DNA from: Flaveria trinervia
Taxonomy: Eukaryota > Streptophyta > Magnoliopsida > Asterales > Asteraceae
DNA length: 64,000 nucleotides
Direction of reading: 5' to 3'
Assembly (NCBI GenBank): GCA_025506515.1
Contig: CM046442.1
Coordinates: forward strand, 106,180,617-106,244,616
Of this stretch, positions 10,732 through 22,822 are shown one piece after another. Both the position numbers and the translations under genes were made by a program. A model generated the notes under the pieces. The model was not told the origin of the DNA. It did no database searches and saw only the letters and a program-made list of their open reading frames with translations. Every line of letters starts with the position of its first letter. Positions within the stretch are counted from its first letter, which is position 1.

Positions 10732-10931
10732 AATGCAGCCAACACCTCTAAATTATTATTATCCCACTTATTGTTGGCAGAATGTTGGTCTTTTTCCTTC
10801 TTGATCGGTAGAGAAGATGACCCATGTAAGCTCCAGCCTGGGAAGAAATCTCAGATATTTGTTTGGCAGGGTATGAATGGGAACTCTGTTTTGGGGAACT
10901 GGACACAGAGTTGTTATCCCATTCATGAGAT

Positions 10932-11286
10932 TTACTTCCCCATAATGAGTATGTATGACTCTCGAACATAGGCCTCAAGGAGAACAACTTGTTCCTCCTG
11001 AGAGAGTTCTTCTACTCCTCCTTCGAAGAAGAACTCTGGACCATAGTACTCTGATAAGTACTTCATGGTCCTGCCATTTTTCAGCTCCACCGTAGTTACC
11101 TCCCTATATACAATTCATCAGGATGGTTGCCTTCAAGGAGTAACTGGAGCTCATTCTTCTGGATGTCTTCAAGCTTTTTATATAACAACCCTTCTTAATC
11201 ATCTTGTTTTCTAGTAAAGCTTGAGGGGACTTCTTTGCTTGGTGAGCTTTCTTGAATTCATCAATGATTTCCCAAGGTGAGACTAC
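10932..11286 (-). pseudogene. Ret-5 ORF3, C-terminal part
   Basis: The end of ORF3 after the Ret-6 insertion. It encodes YLSEYYGPEFFFEGG and ends after YTLIMGK with a stop at 10932-10934. In Ret-6 a single-base deletion at the FFFEGG codons puts a stop earlier, so this copy shows the more likely original C-terminus. The N-terminal part is at 23688-26662. Some frameshifts occur inside the segment relative to Ret-6. Function unknown. Confidence 0.65.
11282..11286. repeat. Target-site duplication ACTAC of Ret-6, left copy
   Basis: ACTAC directly left of the Ret-6 3' LTR. The second copy is at 23683-23687. The uninterrupted site is visible within Ret-6 itself (GAGACTACAATGGCC near 12704), which proves that the insertion created the duplication. 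Confidence 0.95.
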
Positions 11287-11520
11287 TGACAGGATCAGCG
11301 ATCACAAGTTTGATGTATTAGAGTTCAAGGCAGCGGAATAAGAATAGGAATTAGACAAATTGTAGCAAGATGTCGATGCTTGTATGCATTAAGAGCACAT
11401 ACGGTTATAGCGAGAGAATATATTTCTGATTCAAGGAATGTTTATAGATATGGAATGTTTCTAATCAAATCATTCATTCATTCACGTCATTCATTTCTCA
11501 TATTACAATAGGTTGTCACT

Positions 11521-11530
11521 CCTTATATAG
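11521..11530 (-). promoter_or_regulatory. TATA box of the Ret-6 3' LTR
   Basis: CTATATAAGG on the minus strand, downstream of the U3 motif array and about 235 bp from the LTR end. The same site is at 23057-23066 in the 5' LTR and at 34043-34052 in the Ret-5 LTR. Confidence 0.7.
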
Positions 11531-11692
11531 AGTGCAACAATCACTGCTGTTATCACGGAAAGTGACAACTGGCAGATCTAATACAAAAATAACTAACTCT
11601 TAACAAACTACTGAAATGTTCACAACTACTGAGAACATAGCAGAGTGTTAAGTACAAAATATAAAACTACTGATTAGAAACTACTGAAACAC

Positions 11693-11722
11693 AACGACTG
11701 AAGAACAAGCTCTTCAGTCGTT
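11693..11722. repeat. Perfect 12-bp hairpin in the Ret-6 LTR
   Basis: Arms AACGACTGAAGA (11693-11704) and TCTTCAGTCGTT (11711-11722) are perfectly complementary with a 6-base loop. The same hairpin is present in the LTRs at about 23230 and 34217. Confidence 0.85.
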
Positions 11723-12147
11723 TTACAAAACTACTGAAACATAAAACTACTGAAACTAGAAATATAAAACTACTGATATCACAACTACTGAAGAAGTACT
11801 CTTCAGCAGTTGTGACAAACTACTGAGGCTTCAGTACTTGATCTTCAGACTTTGACCTTCAGATGTTTCATTAGCTGATGACTTCAGTAGATATCATCAG
11901 TGATGTCTTCAGTCTTTGTCTTCAGACTTTGTACATCAGTTGTTGATCTTCAGCACTTGTAAACTCTTCAGCTGTTGTACTTCAGTACTTTAGTTCTTCA
12001 GCTGTTGAAGTCTTCAGCACTTGATCTTCAGCTGTTGAAGGTCTTCAGCACTTGTCAAACTGTTGATCAGGCTTTCAGCAGTTGTTGTGATACCATGTGT
12101 GACTTAGAGGTTTTCTGATCCTGGCTCATTGGTTCTTTGGTCCAACA

Positions 12148-12161
12148 AACTCCCCCGAACC
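12148..12161 (-). other. Ret-6 polypurine tract
   Basis: GGTTCGGGGGAGTT on the minus strand directly before the LTR start TGTTGG. Confidence 0.8.
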
Positions 12162-12355
12162 AATGCAGCCAAACCTCTAAATTATTTATATCCCACTATT
12201 GTTGGCAAAATGTTGGTCTTTTTCCTTCTTGATCAGTAGAGAAGATGACCCATGTAAGCTCCGGCCTGGGAAGAAATCTCAGATATTGTTGGCATGGTAT
12301 GAATGGGAACTCTTTTGGGGAACTGGACACAGAGTTGTTATCCCATTCATGAGAT

Positions 12356-15300
12356 TTACTTCCCCATAATGAGTCTGTATGACTCTCGAACATAGGCCTC
12401 AAGAAGAACAACTTGTTCCTCCTGAGAGAGTTCTTCTACCCTCCTTCGAAGAAGAACTCTGGACCATAGTACTCTGATAAGTACTTCATGGTCCTGCCAT
12501 TTTTCAGCTCCACCGTAGTTACCTCCCTATATACAAATTCATCAGGATGGTTGCCTTCAAGGAGTAACTGGAGCTCATTCTTCTGGATGCCTTCAAGCTT
12601 TTTATATAACAACCCCTTCTTAATCATCTGGTTTTCTAGTAAAGCTTGAGGGGTCTTCTTTGCTTGGTGAGCTTTCTTGAATTCATCAATGATTCCAAGG
12701 TGAGACTACAATGGCCAACATGATGGTAGAATCTATTGTTTTTCGACCTGGCCATTGTATCTGTGTGGAATAGTTCTTTTATGGATTCTAGAACTCACCC
12801 TGGGGTCTGGCCATACTCTCACTCTCCTTCTGATACTGAAAAGTGTGCCTGAGAGTGTACAGCCTTTGAGCATGCCCTTTCATGGCTTGAATAGATGATG
12901 ACTGAGGAAATTCTTTGTCAACCATCTTCAACAGTTGCTCATCGTGCTGTTTCTGCTGTTCTTCTTCTTCTATCTTGACTCTGACCATTTCCCTTTGAGA
13001 GTCAGGTGTGATCATGGGTTGACTTCGGGTTTGGCAGCTTTAGAACAGCAGGAGTGGCAGACTATCATCTTCATCCTCCTCTTCGTCTTCTTCTTCCATC
13101 CTCAGCACCCTTCTCCTCCTTCTGGGTGCATCACTGGATGATGGTTGGGTTGGTGAAGGAATTGGTTTTGAGAATAAGGATGTTTGGATTTTGGCTTAGA
13201 TATTGGTTGGGAGATTGAGGATAGGATCTGTTTGAGTGGGTGGAAGGGAAGGTTGATCCAGCATCTTTGTAGTTAGTTTCGCCTTTGTGAGTTTAGCCAT
13301 CTCTAACCTTTTACCAGCCCAGCCTCATCAAGGGCTTCCACAATAATCCCTTTGTTGAATTGCTCAGACAGAGTTCTGGTGGCTATAGCAAGAATACTGT
13401 CCCTGGTCCATGCGCGAATCTCCATTAACGATCTTCTAAGTATTTTGCAATAAAGCGGATCATTATTTCCAACCTCTCTTTTTCTAGAGCATCATACCCT
13501 GCCATCGGGTTTGTATCTCTTGCACTTCCAACCTTCTGATCTCACTATCCAGTGTGGCTGTGTCAAACCCCTGCCTGAAGAGTTGTTCAATTATTTTCTC
13601 CATGGATCGGCTGTGTGTAGTGTCAGCTTCTTTTATCAGCTCCTCCAAGGATTTGTCTTGAGCAGTATGATCATCAGCACTTTTCTTTCGCTTGTAAGTG
13701 AGCAGAGGTTGCTTTTCTTTCTCCTCCTCTTGGGCTTGCTTCTCTTCCTTCTTTTCTCTGTTCTTTCCTCTTCTTTTCTTTCACTGCAGTACTCTCCCCT
13801 TTTGGATGAATTGGAGGAAGGGGTTGTTGCCGCAGAAAGAGTCTTTTGTATAGCAGCATCAATCAAGGGCTGTAAAGTTGAGGAAAGCCTCTCAATGGCT
13901 TTAGTCACAATATCAGTGATTATGGGTGTGATGAGAGGGAGGGAGGGAATTTTGAAGTACAACACCTATTTGCTCAGGAGGGTTCTGTTCCTGAGAAATA
14001 GGGCCTGAAGCAGAGGCAGGTGGTTGAGTTTGGAGTGGCTCAGTGTTTGGGGAACCTTCAAGTGAAGGTTCATCTGGGGTGGGTAGAGGCAGATGGTCTT
14101 TCTCCTTGGGAGAGTTGATCAAGTAGGTTTTGCAGCCTACTGACTTTCTCTTCAAGGATTGTGTTCCGGGCAAGAACATCGTTGAAAAAGCCCAGGTCAT
14201 CATCAGCCGAAACTGAATCATCTGACCCCTACTTAGAGCAGGATTACATGCACTGGGTGAAGACCAGTTGGTGCATGTGCCCCTTGGCTTGGTACTGGGG
14301 ACTTCCAGCCTCAGGACAGTGTCCATCATCAGCTGTTGCCTCTAGTAGGTCTTAGCAATGTTACCGCCTCATTCTGATCATGTGTTGAGTCAGAGGAGGT
14401 GGAAGCCTCACTAGATATTAAGCTCCTTGTCTACACCAGAGAGATAGAAGTGGTAAACCCCTGTGTTGTGGGTTCTCAAGTGCACTGTGTTCCTCCCCCT
14501 CAATTGTAGAGGTATTCCCAGTAGGTAGTGGTTTCTGCGGAGGGGGTGAGGAGTGCAGTTGAGTTAGCACTTGTGCAACTATTAAAGTTGGGTTGTGAGG
14601 GGCGGTTGTTTGGGGTGAAGGGATAGAAGCAGTGTGCACCTGGGGAGGTGGGAGCCTTCAATGGCAATCCCCTCAAGTGAGGAAGATCCCAGATATGTAG
14701 GTACCCCTTGTTTGGTTGCTGCAGGCTCCTGTTGAGAGAAGGCCTGAGCGGCTATGGCTGGAGGAGTCATTGTATCCACTAGGGGGTTTGGACTAGTGGA
14801 TATATCCTGCGTTTGTGGTGCAGGGGCATCCTCAGGGGACTCAATTCCCTGAGTAGCCGTTTTGGGTTTCTTTTTTGGTGGGTTTGGTGGGGACTTTTGA
14901 TTTGGAGGTGGTGGCTGTGGGTTCCAGCTCGTGGGTTTTCGCAGCTTGGTAGCCATTTAGTGTTGGTCAGAGTTGTGCCTGGAGTATACTTCCGGCAGAA
15001 CAGCCGTAGCAGGGACTCCCAACCAACAAGTCCCTCAGCATTAAGCTGGTTTGTAATGATGGCCATTATGAACCGTGGATATAGTATCCAACGGTTGGCT
15101 GTTAGTTTTTGAGCCATGTCCTTGAGCTCTGAAAATATTATTTCTGAAAAGTTAGTGTTTAGTGGTGTTGCTCAAGAATAGAATACATTACCTGCTGCCA
15201 TTTGTCGACATTTGATCCCAAGACGACGTCTTAGGGGCCAAACATACATTCACCATGTAAAAAATTAGGCGCTCAGCATCATTAAAGTGTTTCTTCATGA

Positions 15301-15671
15301 TAGTGGAGGCACTGAGATCGCCTTGATATCCATGTTGGGCAAAGGATAGATCTATGGTGCCCTTCGGATATCCAGCAGGGAGACTAGCATCATTCAGATG
15401 AAGAATTTGGCGGATTATTGCAGGAGTGATGACTACTTCTTTGTTGTTGACGACCGACTGGAGAGATGTGTGTGTTGTTCTCCCCAGTGGTAATAGTAAC
15501 GTCATCCAAAATTGTTGAAGGGATTCGGCATGTAGTAGGGATTCAGAAGAAATGCCGTATTGTATGGGACTGAACCATAAGATCGATAGCAGTATCGAAC
15601 TTAGTCTAGATAGGCGATTTAGTGAGGTAGGCAACACAGTTGTGTCGCGGTTTAATTTGCATGGACGCCAT
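12356..15671 (-). pseudogene. Ret-6 ORF3, broken
   Basis: A third ORF of about 3.3 kb after RNase H. It starts MASMQIKPRHNC at 15671, 72 bp after a TATA box. The N-terminal region (15637-15188) contains LQSVVNNKEVVITPAIIRQI and LHLND, a pattern also seen in ORF3 of Ret-4 and Ret-8 and reminiscent of the N-terminal domain often annotated as plant transposon protein. The middle is Pro/Gln-rich (14956-14418). A Lys/Glu-rich coiled-coil zone follows (13965-13636). The C-terminus reads EFVYREVTTVELKNGRTMKY (12627-12436). Frames shift many times. The Ret-5 copy has a 388-codon intact stretch in the middle. No signal peptide or membrane segment is evident, so I do not call it an envelope protein. 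Confidence 0.7.
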
Positions 15672-15742
15672 TGAGAGGAGGGAAGTTTGGAGAGGAACGT
15701 TAGGTTTGAAGAAGATAAAGCGTTGAAGGATTAGGTCAGGGG

Positions 15743-15753
15743 TATATATAGGG
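15743..15753 (-). promoter_or_regulatory. Internal TATA box before ORF3 of Ret-6
   Basis: CCCTATATATA on the minus strand, 72 bp upstream of the ORF3 start codon (15671) and immediately downstream of the motif array. The leader between is C/T-rich (CTTCTTCAAACC). It is conserved at the same distance in Ret-5. Promoter activity is inferred from position only. Confidence 0.5.
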
Positions 15754-15779
15754 TGCGGGTAATACAATGACTGAAGGAT

Positions 15780-16430
15780 GTGTGTTAGTCATCAGTAGTT
15801 TTAAACGACCGTTGACATGGTATTATCCTTTCAGACGTTGAAACAGCTGAAGTCGTGGTGTTAGGCATCAGAAGTTAGAAAACTACTGAAGACCGTGGTG
15901 GTTTGACTTCAGATGATTGAAACAACTGAGGACTTGGTGTTTGTCATCAGTAGTTATGAAACTACTGAGGACAGTGGTTTTGTCATCAGCTGTTGTAAAC
16001 AACTGAAGACTTGGTATTAGTCATCAGTAGTTATAAAAACTACTAAAGACATGGTATTGCTTCAGTTGTTTAGAATGAAACAGCAGTTGTACAAACGACT
16101 GAAGAGAAATTTCTCATCAGCTGTTTTCGTCAATTTTTAGCTTTTCAGCTGTTTCATGCTGTCCTCAACACATTCATCAGCCTTTTTGGCTGATTTCAGT
16201 TGTTTCATAGGACATCAGTACTTATCTGTTTTTACTGATTGCAGTAGTTGTAAGCGCATCAGTAGTTGTAACTACATCAGTAGTTTAGAACAGATGAAGT
16301 ACTTCAGTACTTGTGAGACAATTAGCCTTCAGTAGTTATAAAAGAGCTCATCAGTACTTATATATGACATAGGTACTAATGATCATCAGTACTTATTACT
16401 AAGATCATCAGTAGTTGTCACTTATTCTAG
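15780..16430. repeat. LTR-type motif array between pol and ORF3 of Ret-6
   Basis: About 650 bp with no coding frame, packed with CATCAGTAGTTGT, CAACTGAAGAC and CATCAGCTGTT motifs in both orientations, often as facing pairs able to form hairpins (for example ACTACTGAGGAC near 15960). The motif is the one that fills U3 of the LTRs of this family, but the sequence is not simply a copied LTR. Confidence 0.85.
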
Positions 16431-17930
16431 CTACATCATACCAAGCCTTAACACCAGATTTTGGAAAGTTGAACTATCCAAAGGCTTAGTAAAAATGTCT
16501 GCAAGCTCATCAGCACTAGGCACAAACTTAGGATCAATCAGACCTTTTTCAAAACAATCCCTTATAAAATGATGTCTGATCTCTATATGTTTGGTCCTAG
16601 AGTGCTGGACTGGATTTTTGACAATGCAAAGAGCTGAAGCACTATCCATTAACAATGGAGTCTTAGTCTCTGTAATGCCATAATCCAAAAGTTGGTTTTG
16701 AAGCCAGAGTACCTGAGATGTACAACTTGCAGCAGCAATGTACTCTGCTTCAGCAGTTGATGTAGCAGCTGAGGTCTGTTTCTTGCTCTGCCAAGAAATC
16801 AAGCAGTTGCCTAGGAATTGACATCCACCAGATTTGATTTCCTGGTCAACTTACACCCTGCATAGTCACTGTCAGAAAAAGCAACTAATTTACCAGAATG
16901 TCCAGTAGAATACCATAAACCTAGAGATGGAGTGCCTTGCAGATATCTAAAGATCCTCTTGACTGCAATCAGATGAGACTCTTTAGGTGCAGCCTGAAAT
17001 CTAGCACAACACATGTAGCAAACATAATATCTGTCTAGAAGCTGTTAAAAACATCAAGGACCCAATCATACATCTGTAAAGTGTTTCATTAACCACTTTA
17101 CCTTTCTGATCTGTATCCAGTTGTGTGGTGCTGCACATGGGGTAGAACAGGGCTTACAGTTTTGTAAATCAAACTTTTGCAAAAGATCTTTTGTGTATTT
17201 GGACTGATGAATGAAAATTCCATCAGCCTTTTGTTTGATTTGCAACCCTAGAAAGAACTGTAATTCTCCCATCGCACTCTATTCAACCTTTTGTTGCATC
17301 AACTTTGTAAAGACATCACACAACTTTGGAACAGAGGATGCAAAAATGATATCATCTACATAAATTTGAACAAGTAGATTATGCTGCCCAACTTTCTTAA
17401 TGAATAAAGTCTTATCTATGGAGCCTCTAGTGAAATTATTTTCCAGAAGAAAGTTTGATAAGTCTCATACCAGGCTCTAGGAGCTTGTTTCAACCCATAA
17501 AGAGCCTTATCAAGCTTATACACCCAATTAGGATGTTTATTGTCCTCAAAGCCTGGAGGTTGACACACATAAACCTCTTCTTTAATTTTTCCATACAAAA
17601 ATGCACTTTTGACATCCATTTGAAAAACTTTAAGGTTTTGATAAGCAGCATAAGCTAAAAACAATCGAATTGCTTCCAGTCTGGCTACAGGGGCAAAGGT
17701 TTCATCATAATCAATACCTTCTTCTTGTGCAAACCCCTGAACAACCAGTCTGGCCTTGTTCTTAACAATAAGCCCATTTTTATCAGTTTTGTTCCTAAAA
17801 ACCTATTTAGTGCCTATTGCACACTTACCTGGAGGTAGAGGAACCAGTTCCCACACTTGCTGTTTCTTGAACTGAAGAAGCTCAAGCTGCATGGCATCAA
17901 CCCATCCATTGTCCTTTAAAGCAATGTGAT
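16431..17930 (-). pseudogene. Ret-6 reverse transcriptase and RNase H, broken
   Basis: The RT palm begins near 17900. [20 protein letters not shown] and [18 protein letters not shown] lie in 17664-17416, the YVDD catalytic codons are at 17351-17362, MGELQFFLGLQI at 17272, and the connection HLIAVKRIFRYLQGTP at about 16970. RNase H follows with SDSDYAGC (about 16870), STAEAEYIAA and HIEIRHHFIRDCF (16802-16431). Active-site residues are present, but the frame is broken at least four times, so no enzyme can be made from this copy. It copies element RNA to DNA and removes the RNA strand when intact. Confidence 0.85.
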
Positions 17931-17936
17931 AATTCT

Positions 17937-19200
17937 TTAGCTCTTGCTGACTGATGAAGAGAGCATAGAAGCAGAAATTGACTTCTTTGGCTCTGATACC
18001 ATTTTACAATTGACTTCTTGTTGATACTCCAGCAGTGATATCACCATGATTTGAGACATAGGGTGATTCTTCAGATCTTGATACACAATGAGATCTGTGC
18101 AAGTGTTTGTAGCAGGCTCAGCAGTAACAGATGGTGATGGTGAATCATTTCCTTGAAACCAATTAGTGGATGGTAGTTCAAAGGAAGTTGAATTCGAAGA
18201 GATCTCATCAGCATTTGTTGTGAATGGTGCCACTGGAGCTACAGGAAAATTAGGTCTAGCTGAATCAGGCAGCTGATCACAAAACCTGAAGAGGTGAATA
18301 CTGCAATCATCATCATCATCAGCAGTACCACTAGGTGGTGAACTGTTAACAGGAGCAACAGCAGGAGTTTGATAGGGAACATATTGCAGTACGTCCAAAT
18401 CAAATAACTCCACAGGGCTTTGTGGAATCTTGTCCTTTGGAGATTCATTGAACTTAACATGTAGAGTTTCTTCAACCATCTTTGTTCTGCAGTTGAAGAC
18501 TCTGTATGCCTTGCAAGTAGATGAATAACCAACAAAATACCCTGCATCCACCTTAGGATCAAACTTATGGAGTTGATCCTTTGTGTTGAGAATAAAACAG
18601 GGACACCCAAATGCTTTGAAAAATGAAATCAGAGGAGCCAAATGATGGAGAGCTTCATACGGAGTCTTCATCAACCTCTAATTTACTAAAACTCTATTTT
18701 GCACATAGCAAGCTGTGTTGACAGCTTCAGCCCAAAAGGTCAGTGGCAAACCTGAGTCAGCCAACATGGACCTTGCAGCTTCAATGAGAGTCCTGTTCTT
18801 TCTCTCCACTACTCCATTTTGTTCTGGAGTCCTTGGAATGCTAAACTGCCTTTTGATCCCCTTTGAAAGATAGAAGTCATCAAGTGTATGATTTCTGAAC
18901 TCAGTTCCATTGTACTCCTAATACACTTGACTGGAAGGGAATACTGCTTCTCAATATACAACACAAAGTGAATAATCTTCTGAGCAGCCGCATCCTTTGA
19001 ATGTAGAAAGAAAGTCCATACAAATCTGGAGTAATCATCCACATTACCAGACAGTATTTCTTCTTTGCCATGCTCATTACTCTCACAGGACCAAATAGAT
19101 CCATATGCAGTAATTGCAAGCAGGCAGTGGACTTAGGCACTTCAATAGGAGGGAATGAGACTTTGTGCTGTTTTCCTTTTAAACAAGCAGTGCAGGTTTC
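17937..19200 (-). pseudogene. Ret-6 integrase core and C-terminal region, broken
   Basis: 19140-18809 covers the catalytic core: LLHMDLFGP with the first catalytic Asp, then DDYSRFVWTFFLHSKD, then the TMELSSEI stretch where a base loss has destroyed the second Asp motif (SDNGTEFRN in Ret-5). 18674-17937 encodes the C-terminal GCPCFILNTKDQLHKFDPK and AYRVFNCRT region plus the Ser/Pro-rich linker to RT. Frameshifts separate the pieces. When intact it joins the new DNA copy to the chromosome. Confidence 0.8.
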
Positions 19201-19860
19201 ATCACAGTGGAACTCCTTATTGGTAAGCCTCTGACTAAACTATTGTGGGTAAGCTGATTCATGTTTTTGAGATTAACATGACCAAGCCTTTTGTGCCACA
19301 GTTTAGATTCTTGAGAAGAGGCTTTGGAAAATAGGCAAGGATTGCCTTTGAGATCTATTTTCTTGGAAAGATCTAAGCATATACTCTTCCTGTCCTGTTG
19401 GTTCTCAGGAGCGTGTGATCATCCAACACCTTGTCAATCAAGTGCAAAACTTTGGATGACAGAATCCTACAGTTTTGACTGGTGAAAAGAGCAACATGGC
19501 CTTTATCACACATTTGACTGACACTCAAGAGATTGTACTTGATATTTTCCACATGATTAACATCATTAAATTTGATTTCTCCATTGGAGACAAAGCCCTT
19601 GCCAATGATGTACCCCTAGCATCATTGCAAAAGAAACAAATCCCTTCTTTCCTGAGAGTAGTCATGAAAAGAGAGCTGTTCCCAATCATGTGCATAGATC
19701 CCCCACTGTCTACATACCAGATGCTACTTTGGCATGTTGAAGAACCCTGCAATAATAAACATTCAGTTAGTTTTAGAGACCCAAACCTTTTTGTTTTTGG
19801 CCTGGTCTCATCAAGATGGTAAACTAACAGGTTTATTAGAAACAACAACCTGAGAGAAGA
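19200..19860 (-). pseudogene. Ret-6 protease and GAG-pre-integrase, broken
   Basis: WYVDSGGSMHM carries the catalytic DSG of the copia aspartic protease (about 19720). The following core is out of frame after SLFMTTLRKEG. The GAG-pre-integrase zinc domain (LWHKRLGHVNLKN, CTACLKGKQHK) follows near 19170-19320. The intact counterpart in Ret-5 is at 29598-30728. Confidence 0.8.
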
Positions 19861-22590
19861 AGATGGTGTAGAAGAGGAGTCCTTTGGCTTGGACCTCCTT
19901 TTTGTGGTTTCAACATAGGAGCATCTAGTTGGTTAACTCTACCCAACAGATGTTGAACCATCATAACTAGCTGTGTCTGATTTTGTGTGACAAAGCTTTT
20001 AGCTCATCAGACACATTGCCAGTGGAGTTTGATAAGTTCCTATGTTGCCCCTTCTTCTTCTGAGCATTCTCAGCTGTCACCTGTTTAACCCCTTCCTTTT
20101 TGGATTTCTTTGAGACTTAAGGGTTACAGGATTTGATGTTGCTAATACAAATGTGGTCTCAAACTCAGTTTTCATTTTTACCATTTTCTCATTATTTCTT
20201 CTTTTTGTTTGAGTTTGGAACCTCTTTTGTACCAACAATCATCTGTAAGATGATTGAACAAACCACATACTTCACATGGTTTCTTCTTCATCTTAGGTTG
20301 ATCATCAACTAAAGAGGTGAAGCAACTGAAGACTTGTTCTTCAATGCTTTGGAAGCATTGTTTGCTTTCTTGACTGCCTCTTTAGTAGACTTCAAACTCT
20401 TTCTACTGCAGTTTTCTCTCTTCAGTACTGACAGCATTGAAGTTTGAACTTCAGGTGTTAAGTCCTGCTCTCTAGTCCTTTCAGGACCTTCAGAATTAAC
20501 TCCTGAGTTGATCAACTCATTGATCATGTGAGTGTCAGCATTTGAACCGTCATCATCAGCTGATAAGTTCAAAGAGGGCTTGATGCTGACAGCTACTTCT
20601 GATTGTGTTGTATTAGAAGGTAGATCATGATGTGATGGATTGGTTATCACTCTCACCATCAGATTCTACCTCTGCTCTTGGGGTAAAATCTGTAGGTGGA
20701 GCAGTGTGATTGTAACCAATTCCAAACTTCACATTGGAAGCAGATTGCTTACTAAGAAGCATTTCAAAACCTTTGCATGATTGTACCCATCTATCACACT
20801 CTACCTGGGTAACTGCAAGGGTTTCTTTGAGATCTTTGTACTTCTCTAGAAGTACCTCTTCTCTAGCCTTATCATCAATGTTTGGCAATTCAGTTTATAG
20901 ATCTCATCATTTTTATCTTTAAGCACAGACTCAAACTCAGCTTTGTTTTTGGAAATTATTTGTTCTAGCTCAATGTTCTTATTAATTAGAGCTACATTTG
21001 CTTCTCTAATGGAAGCAAATGCTGCTATGCATAGTTCAGAACATAATTTGGCTTTTGCTTCAGAGGATACCTGTGATACCTGAGGTGTAGAGGCATTAGA
21101 AAATGAAGTATCAGCAGACTCCAAAGCCATAAGAGCTAGATTCCCAAAAGGACTGTCACCACCATGTTGACCAGCACCTGAGAACATTGGTCATGACCAG
21201 ACATGTCTCTGGTAAACTGCTCCAGTCATAACTCCTGGGGTGAAAAAGCTGTGTTGTTGAGGTTGAGTTTGTTGATGAGATTTGGATGGCTGAGGTTCTG
21301 GTAGTGCATGAGGTTGTGGTGCCATAGGAACTTGAACTTGATTTGACTGTGGCATGTAATAACAAGGGTACGGATATGGCATTTGACCCTGAGGAACAAA
21401 ATATGCCGGAGATTGTTGTTGAGGATGATGACTAGAAGTGACAGGATGTTCCCTCTGTGTTGTTGACTATTGCCAGGAAAAGTCCAAAGGGTGCAGTGGA
21501 GTTAGATCCAGTTGATCTACACTCTCGTGCAAAGTGTCCAAGCCTTTGGCATTTGTGACACCTCAACTTGTTCTTGTCAAAACCAACTTTGGTTTTGCCA
21601 GAGAGTCCTGGGAATTTTCTTCCAGTTCTTTTATAGAACTTCTGAGATCTGATATTTATCAGGGCCATTTGGCTCAAAATATCCATCTCTTCTAAGTCAT
21701 CATCAGCAATCCCCTTGAGATCATCCATAATGAAGCATAGATTGTCATTATTACACCCAGTAAACTGACCATCAACACTCACAAATGCAGAATCAGAAGT
21801 GCTTGAAGAGAATTAATTGCTCATCATACTGACATTCAGATGAAGCATATTCTGACTCAAGACCCACCAAGGCAGTGTTGCCTGGTACAAAGTCTTCAGC
21901 GAGCTTTCTAGATGAAGACAGCTTTCTCTTCTCTTCTATCTCTCTCTCAAACGTGAGCAGTTTCCCATGGAGTTGGGTGAGAGATAGTTTGTCCAAACTT
22001 GCACTGGAGCGTAGGACAATAGTATATGTGTCCCATATCTCAGGCAGTGATCTGAGAAATCTGTTATTCATTTGAATATTTGTGTACTCAAGTTTGACCA
22101 TTTTTAGTTCAGAGATCAAACAAGAGAACCGCTCATATTGTTGAGTCAGTGTTTCACCCTTTCTATGAGAGAATGTCTCATATTGTTGGGCAAGTATTTC
22201 TCTATTATTTGCCAAGACCTCATCTGTTCCTCCAAATTGTTCTTTCAAGGCATTCCAAAGGTCATGGGCAGTTTCATGATGCATTAGCCCAGAATAGATT
22301 TCATTTGGCAGTGCCATGGCCAGAATTCCATGGGCTTTTGCATCAATTTCAAGCAACTTCTTATCCTCATCTGAGTATTGCTCCCTCCTCTTCGGAACCA
22401 TTTGATTGGTTTCCGGGTTATTCACCATAGGCTTGTGTGGACCATGTACCACTGATGTCCAACAACCTGCGCTGTTAACAGACAGGTGATGGAGCATTCG
22501 TCGTTGCCATATGTTATACTCATTCCTAACCAGCATTGGTGGCTTGGTTGAGGAACCAGTATTGTGAGAATCATTGGAGGGAGTAGTCAT
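19861..22590 (-). pseudogene. Ret-6 gag with two zinc knuckles, broken
   Basis: It starts at 22590 (MTTPSNDSHNTGSS), 219 bases after the PBS. A 265-codon frame covers the capsid-type region (YNIWQRRMLHHL, EIDAKAHGILAMALP, LTQQYERFSCLI, LRSLPEIWDTY). The first zinc knuckle CHKCQRLGHFAREC is intact at 21519-21560. A Pro/Gln/Tyr-rich stretch follows (21430-21191), then a coiled-coil region (21187-20625) with the CDRWVQSCKGFEMLL and FGIGYN marks, and a second knuckle (CEVCGLFNHLTDDC) near 20260. Several frameshifts. Its role is the virus-like particle shell and RNA packaging. Confidence 0.85.
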
Positions 22591-22808
22591 TTTCAGTTCA
22601 AAAACAATTTAATTCAAGCTTTTAAAAGTTTTACACAGACCACAACAAACTCAATGAAAACCAAAAAGATCTCAGGATGAATGACCAGAAATACAGAAAA
22701 TTCAATCTCTATAACCGTTTCTTGCAAAAACAAAAGCTAATTCAATCAAACTTAGATCTTGAATAGCAGTTTCAATGATCAATTATTAGATCGATCAATG
22801 ATTAACCT

Positions 22809-22820
22809 GCTCTGATACCA
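22809..22820 (-). other. Ret-6 primer-binding site
   Basis: TGGTATCAGAGC on the minus strand, two bases after the 5' LTR. It is a perfect match to the canonical plant initiator-Met tRNA PBS. Confidence 0.9.
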
Positions 22821-22822
22821 TT

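Larger units (their letters stand above)
11287..12147 (-). repeat. Ret-6 3' LTR
   Basis: An 861-bp LTR, TGTTGGACC to CTGATCCTGTCA on the minus strand. U3 (12147 to about 11600) is a dense array of CTTCAGCTGTTGAAG / CAGTAGTTG-type motifs in both orientations. A TATA box follows at 11521-11530 (CTATATAAGG). The 5' LTR is at 22823-23682. Confidence 0.95.

Noticed and set aside
10771..10971. Plus-strand ORF of 66 codons
   Set aside because: It overlaps the end of ORF3 of Ret-5 on the opposite strand. The equivalent in Ret-6 is not open.
22805..22820. tRNA gene at CTGCTCTGATACCA
   Set aside because: It is only the complement of the 3' end of initiator-Met tRNA, that is a primer-binding site. No cloverleaf is present. 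The same holds at 33799, 44581 and 56088.
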